A stretch of DNA of 64,000 bases from Acanthosepion lycidas (GCA_963932145.1 OZ010581.1:88826055-88890054); one strand, 5' to 3'; positions 45,490-58,125 are shown, numbered from the stretch's first letter. Program-made: numbers and translations. The notes: generated by a model not told the origin, from the letters alone.

Positions 45490-45526
<37 letters not shown>
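45490..45526. repeat. (CA)n-(TA)n microsatellite abutting repeat X copy 2
   Basis: A CA run passes into a TA run, directly adjoining repeat X. Confidence 0.95.
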
Positions 45527-45530
<4 letters not shown>

Positions 45531-45628
45531 TTTAAAAATATGATTCCAACACGCTACATAAGAGTTCTTATGTTTCAAAACAAGAGTCGAAAACTTCAAT
45601 TTAATTATTTGAATTAAATTGAATTTGT
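45523..45628 (-). repeat. Interspersed repeat X, copy 2
   Basis: The sequence is about 90 per cent the reverse complement of 50135-50240, sharing CCAACACGCTACATAAGAGT, TTCAAAACAAGAG and TTGAATTAAATTGAA. It lacks the CTCAAGCGAAATTT end present in copies 1 and 3. It lies 4.5 kb from copy 3, on the other side of the Tx1 LINE. Confidence 0.75.
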
Positions 45629-45661
45629 AGGGCATTTAAACTATATATTAGGACTATGGAA

Positions 45662-45763
45662 TTTAAAAATTATTTTATTTTTTGTTTGTTTTTATGCTAA
45701 TTATTCAATGCAAAAATTTGAATAATTTGTATAAAAACAAACAAACAATAAAATAATTTTTAA
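45662..45763. repeat. Hairpin-forming inverted repeat, arms of about 46 bp
   Basis: Arm 45662-45708 and arm 45718-45763 are near-complementary (TTTAAAAATTATTTTATT, GTTTGTTTTTAT, AATTATTCAA) around a 9-nt loop. The structure ends just before the LINE's recognisable 5' end. It has no TA-flanked mariner end, so it is not one of the hairpin MITEs described here. Confidence 0.85.
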
Positions 45764-45781
45764 AACTTACTCGACCCAGAG

Positions 45782-45988
45782 ATGGACGAAACAACCCAAG
45801 AGTTTAAATGGAGGATCCCCATTTTTGTTCACCCATCCCTTTATAGGGCTTTTAAATTAACGTATCCTGCGGACATCGGCGGCTTGTTTCAAGATGATAC
45901 CGTCGAAATTGAGATGGCGTCCGGATCTATGGGACGAGCTGTCGGTGTCCTCACCCCAGCCATGTTCTATCCTGAAGGACAACCCTAA
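45782..45988 (+). pseudogene. Upstream open frame of the Tx1 LINE, possible ORF1 tail
   Basis: This 68-codon frame begins MDETTQEFKWRIPIFVHPSL and ends at TAA ten bases before the ORF2 methionine (45998). Its position directly before ORF2 suggests the C-terminus of ORF1. I recognise no RRM, coiled coil or CCHC knuckle in it. The element is likely 5'-truncated within ORF1, so the start codon used here is probably not the original one. Confidence 0.4.
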
Positions 45989-45997
45989 TCGATTTGA

Positions 45998-48900
45998 CAA
46001 TGTCTCTCTGGATGGCTAGTGTGAATGCCCGAGGCCTGAGGTCCGAGTCTCGAAGGGTGAGGCTCGCTCGCGACCTTCAGCGCCTAGGGGTGAATATATG
46101 CTGTGTGCAAGAGACCCGTTATTCTCCACGCGATTATGAAGGCATTCTGTCTACTCTTTATTCAGCATGTTTTGATGGACGCTCGAGGGGTGTCTCTTGG
46201 CTGGTGAGCAAATCTTTGAAGGCTGCGTGTGTCCTTGTCTTCGCAGACCCGTCGGGCAGACTTTGAGTGCTAGATGTTACCATAAAGGATAAGGCTTTGC
46301 GTCTCATTGGGGTTTATGGGCCCAATATCCAGACTGAGCGGCCTGTTTTGTTTCGGCAGATCGGGACGTTTATGACGACATCACGTCGGGTAGTTTTAGC
46401 GGGCGATTGGAATTTCATCCTTGACTCCGACATAGATCGTATAGGGTCGAATTCATATTCGGGTACTAACATCTGGGGCGTGAAACTATTTCGCGACTTT
46501 GTCGACGGGTTCGCTCTCGTCGACAAATACCGGAATGAGCACCCTCAGCGGATAGTTTGGACTTGGACTAATAGTGGCAGCTCGGCTGTAGGTGTGCGTG
46601 CTAGGTACCTCGACCAAATTTTAGTTAGGAGAGTCGATGAAGGGCTCTTAGGGTGTCCAAGCTTCCATTATATGGTTTATTCGGATCATAAGCTTGTCCG
46701 GGTCCGTGTAAACTTAGATAAGCCTAAGGTTAGGATGGCTGGTTACTGGAAATTCAACTGCTCGTTATTTGGCGAGCAAGAATTCTGGGATCAGCTACTA
46801 CTAATGTTACAAAGGGAACTGACGGGGCTGTGGTGGGAAATGCCTAGTGGGACAAATTAAAATCTAAAATTCGAACGTTTGCTGCCGATTTTAGCCGTCG
46901 ACTCAATCTAGATAGATTAGCGGCGCAAACGGTTTTAGAGCAAAGAGTGGATCGGGCAGTTAAATCCCTGATAGTGGGGAAGTAGCCTTAGCTAAGGCAG
47001 AGTTGGCCTCCTTGCTTATCATGAAGGATCAAGCTCTGGTAGTTAGGGCTAGGTTAAAAAGAATGTCCTCTGAGGTGACGAACATGGCCGGAGAATTGCG
47101 TGCAGAGGAGAGTAGGAATGCATCACGGCGGCATATCGCGTGCGTCACATTGCCGGATAAGCGGATCGTGACTACAAACTCGGGCATATGTGAGGCTTTT
47201 CGGGATTATTTTCGGGATCTTTTTACCAGAGAGCTCAGTCTGAGCCCTGCTCAGTTCGACGCCTATTTAGCTGACTTTCCCTCCCTTGAGGCAGCTGAAG
47301 TGGCTAGGTGTGAGTGTCCCATTACAGAGTCGGAAATCTGGGAAGCGCTGAAACAGGTTGGCCTGGATAAATCTCCGGGATTAGATGGTCTTCCCTACGA
47401 AGTCTACTTGAGGCAGTCGCCCGTTTTTGTTCCTTGCTGGAACTGATTTTCAACAACTGGATGAAGCAGGGGTCTATACCTCAACGCTTCACCAGAGGTG
47501 TGATCAAGTTGCTGCGTAAGGACAAGAACGGTGGAGATGGGATAGGTAATTTTCGCCCTTTAACTATGTTAAATACAGAGTTAAAGATTTTGGCAAAGAT
47601 CTTAGCAAACCGTTTGCAGCTTGTCCTGTGTCGTCTGATTGGCTCCGAACAGACTTGTGCTGTGAAGGGCAGGACTATTCAGAACAACCTTCATATGGTC
47701 CGCTTGATCATCGAGAAAGTCGACAGTGAAGCCGCGCTGATCAATTTGGATCAGTCCATGGCCTTTGTTAGGGTTGACCATCGATTCCTGGAGGCTGTTC
47801 TTTCGGCTGCTTGTTTCGGGTTGTACTTTCGCTCCTGGATCCGTCTTCTGTATGCGACTCCCAGTGCGCTGGTGGAAGTGAACGGGGTAAGATCGGAACC
47901 TTTCGTATTGTCTCGATCTATTCGTCAGGGTTGTGTGCTTTCGCCTATGCTTTACGTTCAAGCGTTGGAACCTTTCCTTCCAAAGGCGAATCCGGTCCTA
48001 CGCGGAATTTCCCTACCTGGTGCTACCACCTCGGCCAGGTATTCTGCCTATGCTGACGACGTTTCGGTTCTTGTGCCTAGCAGAGCCAAGATTTACGAAG
48101 TCAGCAAAGAAATCAGTGGTTATGAGATGGTGACAGGGGCCAAGATCAACCGCGATAAGTCTGTTGGCTTGCGGTAGGGTGCGTAGAAGGGAGTTTCTCT
48201 TCCCGGACCTTTCCACTGGACGGATGGACCGGTCAAGATATTCGGCGTCTAGTTCGGTCCAGATATCCAGTTGGGAATGAATTGGTCGGAGGTACAAGGG
48301 AAGGCCGAGATCGCAATTAATTTGTGGTCTCAGAGGAATCTTTCCTTAAAGGGGAGCGCGGAGGTATGTGTTTCACATATCTACCCGATTCTCCTTTACC
48401 GACTCTCTGTACTTCCACTTCCGTCTGACACTTTTCTGGCGTTAGTGAAGTTCTTGTTCTCCTTCTTGTGGGGAGGCAAGGCTGCCAGAGTCTCTCGGGA
48501 GATCTGATGCCTTCATCCATCTGAAGGCGGGCTAGGTATGCCTAGCATCGAGATCCGTCTCTATATGCTTCGCATCGGGTTGCTAGATCGTTTTTGTCGC
48601 GGACCGGATGAGAAGGGCGCCTTCTGGAAGGAAGTGTGAAGTGTGAACTCGTGCGAGGAGGAGGCCTGCCGTTTACCCCGAGCCGAGTGCCTCTTCTACC
48701 GTGAATGTCGTCTTGCTCTGAAACGCCTCTTACGGGCGTCGAATGGCCTCTCCAACGTCCAGGCGTTGTCTCGTATTAGTTAGGGGTCTCAAGTATTAGT
48801 TAGTAGGGCCGTTCATGATAAACTGATTGACGATCTCGGTCTTACGAAGCAGGAGGCTTGCTCGATCTGGCCTTGGGCTCCCGGGTTGAAATGTCTCAAT

Positions 48901-49275
48901 AACGATGAGGCATCCCTCAACTGGCTGGTGATGCGTTGGGCCCTCTGGGTCGCCAAAAAGCTTTGCACAGCGGGCTTGGAGAAATATCCAAACGTCCGAC
49001 GTTGTAGTGGGGGAGTTGAGACCCTAGGTCACGTCTTCTTTCATTGCAAGTTGGTAGCTCCGTTGTGTAAGTTTGTTGAAGGCCTCATGGTTCGCATGTT
49101 GCACGGAAAGTTCTTTGTCCTTGAGGCCTCTTCTGTTTGTAGCAATGTGGCACCGCCGTTGACGAAGGCTGAACTTTATGTGTTCCACTGCTTGCTAGGA
49201 GTTATGAGAGTCGTGATTGGTCGACACGTCAGAAGGGATTCTATGGAGGTGAGAAGTTCACCTCTTCCCAACTGA
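45998..49275 (+). pseudogene. Tx1-type LINE ORF2: endonuclease, RT, C-terminal Cys/His
   Basis: The endonuclease starts MSLWMASVNARGLRSESRR. It has CCVQETRYS (catalytic Glu, about 46101-46127), VVLAGDWNFILDSDIDR (about 46390-46440) and VYSDHKLVRV (about 46675-46704). A TGA at 46264 breaks it. After a frame change near 46860-47000, the RT shows DKSPGLDGLPYEVYL (about 47368-47412) and FRPLTMLNTELKILAKILAN (about 47551-47610). Motif A reads LINLDQSMAFVRVDH, where FDRVD is normal (about 47740-47780). SRSIRQGCVLSPMLYVQALE (about 47911-47970) and YSAYADDVSVLV (about 48043-48078) follow. Stops occur at 48178 and beyond. The C-terminal region has RCSGGVETLGHVFFHC (about 48997-49044), a zinc-knuckle-like motif. 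The gene order is that of Tx1/L1 elements, but the copy is not functional. Confidence 0.9.
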
Positions 49276-50096
49276 TCTTGTACTTTAGGCATCTGCTTAA
49301 AGTCAAGATTAGGACTCATCAGAATCGGTAAAAGGTGGGTAAATCTTGCGCGAATGTGTAGAGTGAAAGGGGCTGACTTGGAGTGGCACTTGGATGTCGG
49401 TTAGGCAAAGGATTTTGTCCTATCAGGGTTGAACAGAGGCAACCCGCCCCGATATTTAGGCTAGTTTAGTTTTTTTTTAGTTTGAATCTTTAGTTCCCCT
49501 TTTCTGGTTAACTTAGCTAGGGTATGTATGCTCATTGACCCCTTTTATTTCTGTCCCTATTTTTATTTTGTTTAATTCCCCATCCCCTCCCTTGTTAGGT
49601 GGTCAGTGATATCAGTTTCTTGGTTGTTGCGGGATGACTTTCGTTTCGTGTGTGTGTTTTCGTATTTGTTATTGTGTCTAAATGAGTGCGTTCTTTTTTT
49701 TTTTATATTGTTATAATCCCGCAATTATTTCGTCCAGTTAACTGATGTTTCTGCCACATTTAGGGATTGTGGCTTTTTTTATTACTAACCCTATTTTGTT
49801 TTGTTTTATGTAAATAGTATTAAATCATATTGTAAAATAATCATTGGGGTTTTAAATTGTTGTTATTTCCCCTCCCCCCCCCACAGACTTTGAAATGTAC
49901 ATATGGGGACTAGTTAGGATTTCATAGAGAATTTGAGGTATTATGGTGGACGCAGTAAGAAAGGTAGGAGTGAATGTGTGTCTGTGACTAGCTAAGTTTA
50001 GAATTAAGACAGAAGATGACCATCCTTCCCCAACCCCCTTTTTGGCCTTGTGCCACATTTTGTACTAACGTACAAATAAATAATTATTCCCCAAAA

Positions 50097-50240
50097 AATT
50101 TCGCTTGAAGATGGAACAGAGCTTAGTAGTTTAATTCAATTTAATTCAAATAATCCTATTGAAGATTTCCGCTCTTGTTTTGAAACATGAGAACTCTTAT
50201 GTAGCGTGTTGGATACATATTTTTAAATAAATAATTACAT
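50097..50240 (+). repeat. Interspersed repeat X, copy 3
   Basis: This copy begins TTTCGCTTGAAGATGGAACA immediately after the LINE's 3' tail, and ends TTTTTAAATAAATAATTACA. It is the reverse complement of copies 1 (15338-15476) and 2 (45523-45628). The LINE appears to end exactly at this copy's edge. Confidence 0.75.
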
Positions 50241-50332
50241 TTTGTATCGAGCACTATTTTTTAAAATAACAAAAATACTAAAGAACTTTGGATTATTTAC
50301 CTAACGAGTTCTTTCCTATTTTCTATATATTT

Positions 50333-50346
50333 TTCACACACACACG

Positions 50347-50422
<76 letters not shown>
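50333..50422. repeat. (CA)n-(TA)n compound microsatellite
   Basis: A CA run with two interruptions, then about 26 TA units. Confidence 0.95.
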
Positions 50423-50426
<4 letters not shown>

Positions 50427-50901
50427 CGTTTCTTTATAAGTAAAATAGAATTAATCTTTGATAATGTCTAAAAGTATAACCTAAAGTGCTTAACATTCCG
50501 GCAATTTTTATTCTTAAGGATTCTCTAATCAAGTACATTTATGCGACATACCTTAAATTTTGCTAACAAAAATTATAAAGGGCTTTATTTGAAAGATAAT
50601 GATGTGTACACTATTTCAAAGATTATTTCATAGTTAATAAGTGAGTCTACTATCACCCAAATATAAAGAGAACATTACATATCTTAAAAACTTTCAAGAA
50701 AATAATTTATACTTAACGGCTTCTAAGACAAATATATTCTTTTTCTAGTGATGTTGAATTATTGCCCGTTATGTGTATGAATGTGAACTTTAAAATTAAA
50801 TAAATGTAAAGCATTGGTTGATGAAGGTATTGTAAGTTCTAAAATATGTATCTCCATCAATGAAAATATGTCATGTAGTTTTTGTCTGTATACATCATAT
50901 C

Positions 50902-51003
<102 letters not shown>

Positions 51004-51709
51004 GATGTACACATAAAAAGAGCTCTCTCCTAAAATATTTTGTTTTTGGATAAATCTTTTTGCGCAACTTCAACAGCGCAACTTCAACAGCCTATTAAAT
51101 ATTTTAGCTTAAATAGTTATTACACACCGTTAACCATTTAAGCGTCTATTAATACGTAGCGGATTACACAGCTTCCCTGTTTTCTTTAGATATACTTTTT
51201 TCTCACCCTTTACCTTCTCTGTCTATCTAGACTTATTATTATTATTTTTATTCATATCCTAATATTATTAAACGTTATCTTTATATACTGTGCAGTGCTA
51301 CTCCCTTGAAACAGATATTATTTATAAACAATATATAATCCACGCCACCTACACGCTCCTTTATATGCCTATTGCTTGCTCCTACCGCTTTATACTTTCC
51401 TAACTTAAATGTTGCCTTTTTCCCAACAGGAAAACATGTACCATATAACCTTTAAGCATAAAATCATTTTTTGGTTTGTCTTTCCAATATCTCCCTCCAT
51501 AGAACCTATATTTTGAAATTACACCCAATAATATAGTGGGTTTATATTAACTTTGAGTTTTGAATCTAAGTATAATTTAGCGTTCCGCCCATGACACCCA
51601 ATATTTTTAGAAAAAAAAAGACAAAACAAAAAACAACTCTAATAAGCGGTTCAATTGACATAGCTGACAGCCGAATTTAAAAACATTGAAACTTTCAGTT
51701 GCACTACAA

Positions 51710-51716
<7 letters not shown>

Positions 51717-51788
<72 letters not shown>
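51717..51788. repeat. (TA)n microsatellite, about 36 units
   Basis: Uninterrupted TA tract preceded by a short CA run. Confidence 0.95.
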
Positions 51789-51790
<2 letters not shown>

Positions 51791-53529
51791 GATGTGTGCG
51801 TATGTGTATGCGGTGGGGAGAGTGAGAAAAGAGCGTATGGCCATTTCTGTTATCTGCTATGTATATTTTCTCACTCTTTTTCGAGAGTTCAATGTATGGC
51901 TAATAATTCTTCAGCAATTAGGAATTTTACTCAACTATGCATATCTTAAAGTCTCTTCAGTTCTCAATCGTGGGCTTGATATTTTTCTTTTTTAATTCGT
52001 TTTCTTTCCTTTTTAAATATATTTTATAACAACTAGACAACTCTCCCTCTTTAAAAATACCTTATGACAGGTAGTCATTCTTTCCTCTTTAAAAAAAAAT
52101 GCCTTATGGCTGGTAGACATTCTTTTAAGCAACTACCAGAACCGCGTTGGATAGGATGATTTGCTCGCGTCTCAAAGCCCGAGAAGAATTGATTCTTGTT
52201 TGCGGACATAGTTTTTAGGGTTCATAATATATTTTTAATACTGTACAAAGTTTATTTGTCTATTCCCCAATCCATCTTCCTATTTGGTATGCGAGCTTAA
52301 TATTATTATTATTATATTATTCGCTTTGGACCAGCATATTGTATTCTGTTATATAAATCTCAGTTTCTTTTTTCCCCACAAAGACATTTGTTAATTATTT
52401 ATGTTTATAATCTGCATATCAGCCTGGAGACACTTGATACAGAATTGTACCTTGGCTCGACTGAAGGCGGCGCGAAAAGTCACAAATGAATATTCAGTTT
52501 ATGTGTATTCTTTATATTTGCGTCTTGCACCCTTTTCCAATTAACGATAATTATAAGCACATATTCCAGTTTTATATTTCACAGATGTATCATTTTTCTA
52601 ACATTTCAAACGCATTTCAGTATAATTTATTGGGAGTGCTGTTCGTTTTAAATCTTTAAAACGTAAAAAAATATTATGTTATTTCCCTTAGCATGACAGC
52701 CTCTGGTTCGGGCTCATATCATTTGCTTTATAATCGCTGGATCAGTTCGAATGGATTATCTTTCACATCCAGTTGACTACTCTTGATCTTTTTGAGGTAG
52801 AGAATATCTTCGCTGACTATCTAGATTTTTTCCCATTTCTATATAAACGGCATTCTTGATGGATATGTAGCATTAGAAGTGACAATTCTTGCATCGTCTT
52901 GTAGTTTTTGAAGAGTTGTTTATATTTTTCTTCTTCCTACTATATTTATGTGAATTCCGTTTTGAATGGGAACAGAGACATGGAAATTAATTTCATACTC
53001 CCCGAAACTGTTTCTCACGAAACCTGTCAAAGAGTTCTCGAGAGAAATGGTACAATCATCTGACAAAGTAAAAAGAAAGAAAACTCGTCGCAATAATTGC
53101 GGATATAGATTATTTCATAATATAATAAAAGAAAAATGAATGTACTTACTGATAATAACGAAAGTAGGAAAGGCAGTGTACTGCTTAAAGAATTCAAGAA
53201 TCACAGAGTACTTTGAATTGTTCGATTAATGAACATACAATAACACATAAATTTTGAAAGAAAACCTTAATCGAAAGAATTTTAATGCTACTGTCTGATC
53301 TTAATTATGCGAAGCAAATATTAAATCAGTTTTAGTATAGCGCTTTCGGAATTTTTATACAACTTCCTTTTCTCCTGCTCCATGTCAGCCTCTATGCTGA
53401 TTTTGTATTGTCCCACCCCTGCCTCCGACATTTCGCTCAGTGTACTATCCTTCGTATTGCACCTGCTAAATCATATATTCAGGTATTTTGTCACCTACAT
53501 TTATATCTACCAAATATTTTGGCTATTAG

Positions 53530-54480
53530 TTTCTAGTTCGCATTGCACCTACCCAACAATGCTGCCACGCAGCTATTCGAATTGCCCTTGCCCAATAATT
53601 TCGGCCAGTACGCTGCCAATCACATTGTTCCTATCAAACAATTTCAGCCAGCACGCTGCCCTTCGTATTGCCCATACCCAAGAATTTCTGAGAGGGCACT
53701 GCCATTCGTATTGCCCTTACCCAATAACTTCGGCCAGTACGCTACCCTTCGCATTGCTCCTACCCAACAATTTCAGCCAGTACGTTGAGCTTCGTATTGC
53801 CCGTGCCCAAATTATTGGCCAGTACACTGCTCTTCGTATTTGCTTTATCCAACAATTTTGGCCAGCACACTGCTCTTCATATTGCCCTTACAGAACAATT
53901 TAAGCCAGTAATCTGACCTTCATATTTCTGTTAACCAAACTTCCGACTTGTAAACTTGTCTTTCGCATTGAACCTCCCCAACAATTTCAGCCAGTAAACT
54001 GCCCTTAGTATTTCGCTTACCCAACAACTTCGGCCAATACGCTTCCCTTAGTATTGCTCCTACCCATTAATTTCAGCCAGTACGGTGCACTTCGCATTGC
54101 TCCGCCCCAAACAATTTCGGCCAATACACGCCCCTATGTATTGCCCTTACACAAGAATTTCAGCTAGCACGCTGTCCTTCGCATTGATTCTATCGACCAA
54201 TTTCGACTAGTAAGCTTACCTTTGTATGCCATTACCCAACAATTTCGACCAGCAAGCTGCTCTTCATATTGCACTCATCCAGCAATTTCGGCCAGTACGC
54301 TGTCCTTCGCATTGATCCGACCCAATAATTTCAGCCACCGCGCTGTCCTTCGTACTGCCCTTACCCAACTATTTCAACCAGTACTCTAGCCTTCGCATTG
54401 CTCCTACCCAGTAATTTCGGCCTGTCCGCGCCCATGCGTCTTACTTGTACCCAACAATTTTATGCTCTCCTCAGTATTGC
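53530..54480. repeat. Degenerate 44-bp minisatellite, about 20 units
   Basis: The unit is CCCAACAATTTCAGCCAGTA then CGCTGCCCTTCGTATTGCCC then TTA. The spacing between successive AATTTC blocks is 44 bp (for example 53598 to 53642), and the copies differ at many positions. Because 44 is not a multiple of three, each plus-strand frame reads the same peptide series (PNNFGQYA, ALRIAPT, QQFQPVR, PSYCPYP) in rotation. The frames of 173, 81 and 85 codons here are therefore products of the repeat, not a gene. Confidence 0.9.
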
Positions 54481-55821
54481 TGCAGTCCCTAAATTTCTGT
54501 CAACTCTGTATTCAAAATTGCATATGATACTTAGGGTGCGCATACTTCAACTAGAATTAAGTTCTACTAGTCGTAGTTGCTATATAAAGCACAGAAGGGC
54601 TCTGTGGGTGTGGCAGAAAACAAATGGGCCTCAGAAAACGTTTGCAATTGAATAGTCATTCCGACAATGAGAAATCAAACTAATTTTCAATGATTTTTGT
54701 AAGTTGAAATAGGAACACCGAATTCTAGTTATTGTAGAATCCCCTCGAGGTATAGATTACATCATCGAATTGGTCTGCGAGACGCTTTATATTTCAACTC
54801 CCGTACAGAGCAAATACATTGGTTAACTTGCATGTGTGTTCTGAACTCACTACAACAGAAATTCGATCAGTTAATATATTTATCATTGTTTCCAGTCAAA
54901 ATTTTCACTGTGAAGCATGTTGAAACAAATCACTGAGTTCGATCAAAGACGGAATCTCACACACTTTGACCTTTATGTATACGTTATACTCCGAAGTTAT
55001 AACTGCAAGTGATCATCTGTTGTGAAGTAAAAGAAATCAGACTCAATTATACCCCATCATTTAATTATTTGGTTTGATTGGAAAGAGATAGTAATTGATC
55101 TTTTTAATCGATACAAATTTGATTAACAGGGATTAGTCGACTTTTTTGCAATGATCCTCAAACAAGCATTAGAGGAAGAATGAGTAATAGAGTTACTCAT
55201 CAATACCTGCATAATAGAAGATAATCCACTGTCTAAGAGAGAAGATATGGTCAGTGTAAAATTGATGAGACGTAAAAAGTCAGAATGGAAGTCAAAATTA
55301 CTTCAGCTTTGAATATCTTAATACATATAAAATCTAATTTATTTAACTGAAGTAAAACGAAACATTGTATCTATCTGAGTAGATATTTACTAAGCTTACC
55401 TTAGACTAGCACCTAAACAGAAAACAAAACGAAATAATAATAATAATAATAAATATTAGTGGGAAAATTGAACAGAAAAAAAAAACTATTTGGAGAAATT
55501 ACGCGTGAAACGGATACAATTATTATGCATATATAAAAATGGCAGATTTAAAAGTACGATAATTTCTATTCATACGGTTCTCAGAATTACTGAAATCCAC
55601 AGTCCAATGAGGAAAAATGCATTTAATTCTTTCAACAGATATCTATTTTCCAACATAATCTCCTTTATCCCGTAATTTATCGCTTTTTACATGCTCATGT
55701 AAGCTGAAAATTAAAAAGGCTTACATATCTATCAATTAGTAGCCTGCTCATATTTAGGTGTTATTTCTATACAACTGATACCACTCATATTCGAGTATTA
55801 TTTTTATAGATATACCTACCT

Positions 55822-55884
<63 letters not shown>
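54481..55884. other. Stretch without a recognised gene
   Basis: AT-rich. A (TA)n-(TG)n tract at about 55830-55884 abuts the next SINE-1 copy. Confidence 0.45.
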
Positions 55885-55890
<6 letters not shown>

Positions 55891-56232
55891 ACGTAAGAAG
55901 GTCAAGCAGTTCTGCTGTTAAAGCTACAGCCAGACTACCCACACATATATCATTTGATTATAGGTGTGAAAACTTGTGCAGAACCAAACACATTTCTTGA
56001 AAGAGCCAAATATAGAGACCTGGTGCATAGTACGCCACAAGGTCCTCAAATTTTGAATTCAGAGTTGTCTTTCTCCTAGACAGTTCACCACCCAATGCTA
56101 TAGGTCCTAGTCTGTCCTGCTATTCAACACATGGCTGGGAAGAGAAGAGATGGATTCATACCCATCCCAAAAGTATTAACACGTAAATGAATATAATGAG
56201 CTTGACTGTAGTTTTATTGCCTACGCGTTTTG
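55885..56232 (-). mobile_element. SINE-1 copy, head eroded
   Basis: This copy shares the SINE-1 body with 43952-44316 and 58613-59014 (AAGGTCAAGCAG, CAGACTACCCACACATAT, GAGACCTGGTGCA, TTTTGAATTCAGAGTTGT, GTCTGTCCTGCTATT, AGTATTAACACGTAAATGAA on the plus strand). The tRNA-like head is incomplete. A (TA)n-(TG)n tract lies at its tail end, as in the other copies. Confidence 0.75.
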
Positions 56233-56405
56233 CCTTGATTAAATGGGCTTTTCTTCAAGTTTGAAAGTAAGAAATATGTGTGCGTGTGAAAGACGCTGAA
56301 TTAACAAACATTAACGAATTCAGTACAAACATCCCAGTTTTGTTCTTTCATTCCAACCGGTAGACCCCTCCCCGCCCAACAAGCAGATATTAAGGATTTA
56401 ATGTT

Positions 56406-56448
<43 letters not shown>

Positions 56449-56596
56449 GCACGCACGCACGCACATACACATACACACACATGGATATATGCCTAATCTC
56501 ATTGGCTATATTCGGTAATTATGTATTTGCTTACCAGCGTATGTACGCCAGCACACACGTATACAGTCGCTAATATCAGTTATCACATTTACCTAA

Positions 56597-56648
<52 letters not shown>

Positions 56649-57451
56649 AAGAGAGAGAGAGGGAGAAATTATAATGATTAAATATAAAAATGCTCACCAA
56701 TTATTGAATCAAAGAAACGAACTTTATCTTCAAGTGTAGACACATGAAAAGATTCAAAAAATCCCTAAATTCATTGTCTATGGAAGATATACACTTGAAG
56801 TGTTAATTCTGTTTAATATGAATACTACCATGTATCCTTACGTGTATTCACATTTTTGTATATGGTCATTTATGTGATTAGTTTTTAATTATTAATTTAT
56901 ATTAGTTTTATATTAATATTATTGATAGTATTATCTATATTATTGTCATCCTTATATTTATTTTATTTTTAAGTTGTTCTTTAAATTTCTTCTTTATTTA
57001 TTTCTTGATTCATTTAATTATTTAAGCTATATTTTATATTTTTTAAACTTTTTTTTATTTTATTTAATTTTCTTTATTTTATTGATGTTGATTATCATTT
57101 ATTATTATTAAATAGTGGTGATTATAATGCGATGATGTGCTTGCTGTTACTGATATAACTACTAAACATTATTCTTTTTTTTTACTTCTGATCACCCCCT
57201 ATTTTACCCTGTATATTAACTCATAATTATTTCTAGGTCAACATATCTGCTCATATTTAATTCTTCCTTTTTTCATTTCTTTTCTTTACCCCCTCTCTCT
57301 CTCTCTGCCCCCTTTCTCTCTCTCTCTATTCTCCACACACACTCTCTCTCTCTCTTCCCCCCAACTCTATCTCTTTGTCTGTTTCCTAAATTTTCTTAAA
57401 ATAATTTATATTGGAATATTTTTCTTCTTTTATTATTAAAAAAAAAATTAT
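56233..57451. other. Microsatellite-rich stretch without a gene
   Basis: (AC)n lies at about 56409-56470, (TA)n at about 56598-56645 and a CT-rich run at about 57290-57350. No coding homology was found. Confidence 0.5.
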
Positions 57452-57866
57452 TTTGAAAATAAAACATTTGCATTTATCCACATCTCAAGTTTGATAATCG
57501 GAAGCAAATTGTAAATGGGATGTGTTATGACGAGGAAGAAGGCGAAGCCTCTGCAGCATTTTCACCTTCTTAAATCCTAGCTAAATTAAATACTGATGAA
57601 TTGTCCGAGAGCTGCATTCAGCATCTGTATTCGCTTCTATCTGAATTGATGTTAGGCTTGAATTTCTCTTAACGTCTCACCTAAAGCGTCTGTCAAGAGA
57701 TAGTGAAATTTTAGTGGGTCGTCCGCTTGCTTTTTTAGAAGCATACGCATCCAGATTTTTAATGAAGTTAGCAATGAGAATTCTGTTACGGCTAATTTAA
57801 TTTGCAAATGCTCGCTGCGAAAGACCACCCCTTTGAAGTTCAACAACCCTGCCCTTTTCGAACGTT
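57452..57866 (-). pseudogene. Tc1-like transposase, N-terminal fragment
   Basis: Minus-strand translation gives FEKGRVVELQRGGLSQRAFA (about 57795-57862), the first helix-turn-helix. It continues with NRILIANFIKNLDAYASKKA, then SGRPTKISLSLDRRFRRDVK (the GRP(R/T)K linker) and SLTSIQIEANTDAECSSRTI (the second helix-turn-helix). The end is FKKVKMLQRLRLLPRHNTS and LQFASDYQT near 57460. These are the standard blocks of Tc1-type transposases up to the start of the catalytic domain. No DDE residues remain. One or two frame changes and an in-frame stop are present. Confidence 0.85.
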
Positions 57867-58125
57867 TTAAAAAATTATACCCTAAGCCATTTTAAAATCT
57901 GAAATTTAATACTGGAAATAGGCTAATAAGATGTCTTCACGCCTGAAGCTATGAGCACACTGGCTAGTTCTAAAACTTTTGTCAAGTAATTTTTTCACAC
58001 ATGTTCATATTTTTATGATCAACCAAAAAAATAAAAATAAATAAAAAATAAAAAATACTTTTTCAGTTTTTGTTTAAATTAATCGAGTAAATGATTAAAT
58101 GTTTCATTTGTTCGTTGATAATCTA
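57867..58125. other. AT-rich spacer
   Basis: Nothing recognised between the Tc1-like fragment and the hairpin MITE. Confidence 0.5.

Larger units (their letters stand above)
45775..50095 (+). mobile_element. Tx1-type LINE, copy 2 (nearly complete ORF2)
   Basis: This is the best-preserved LINE in the window: a short upstream open frame, an endonuclease, a reverse transcriptase, a C-terminal Cys/His motif and an 800-bp 3' region. Its 3' end resembles that of copy 1 (1-2340): GGTATTATGGTG, TAGCTAAGT, a C-rich run, then TTTTTGGCCTT. Repeat X lies on both sides in opposite orientations, and a hairpin sits at the 5' junction. I could not identify a convincing target duplication. Confidence 0.85.

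Noticed and set aside
50060..50100. A CAAATAAATAATTATT tail compared with CAATAAAATAATTTTT near 45745 as a LINE target duplication.
   Set aside because: The match is imperfect and in low-complexity AT sequence, so it could be chance.
53382..53903. A 173-codon plus-strand frame that could look like a repeat protein.
   Set aside because: It is a read-through of the 44-bp minisatellite; the same peptides occur in the other frames.
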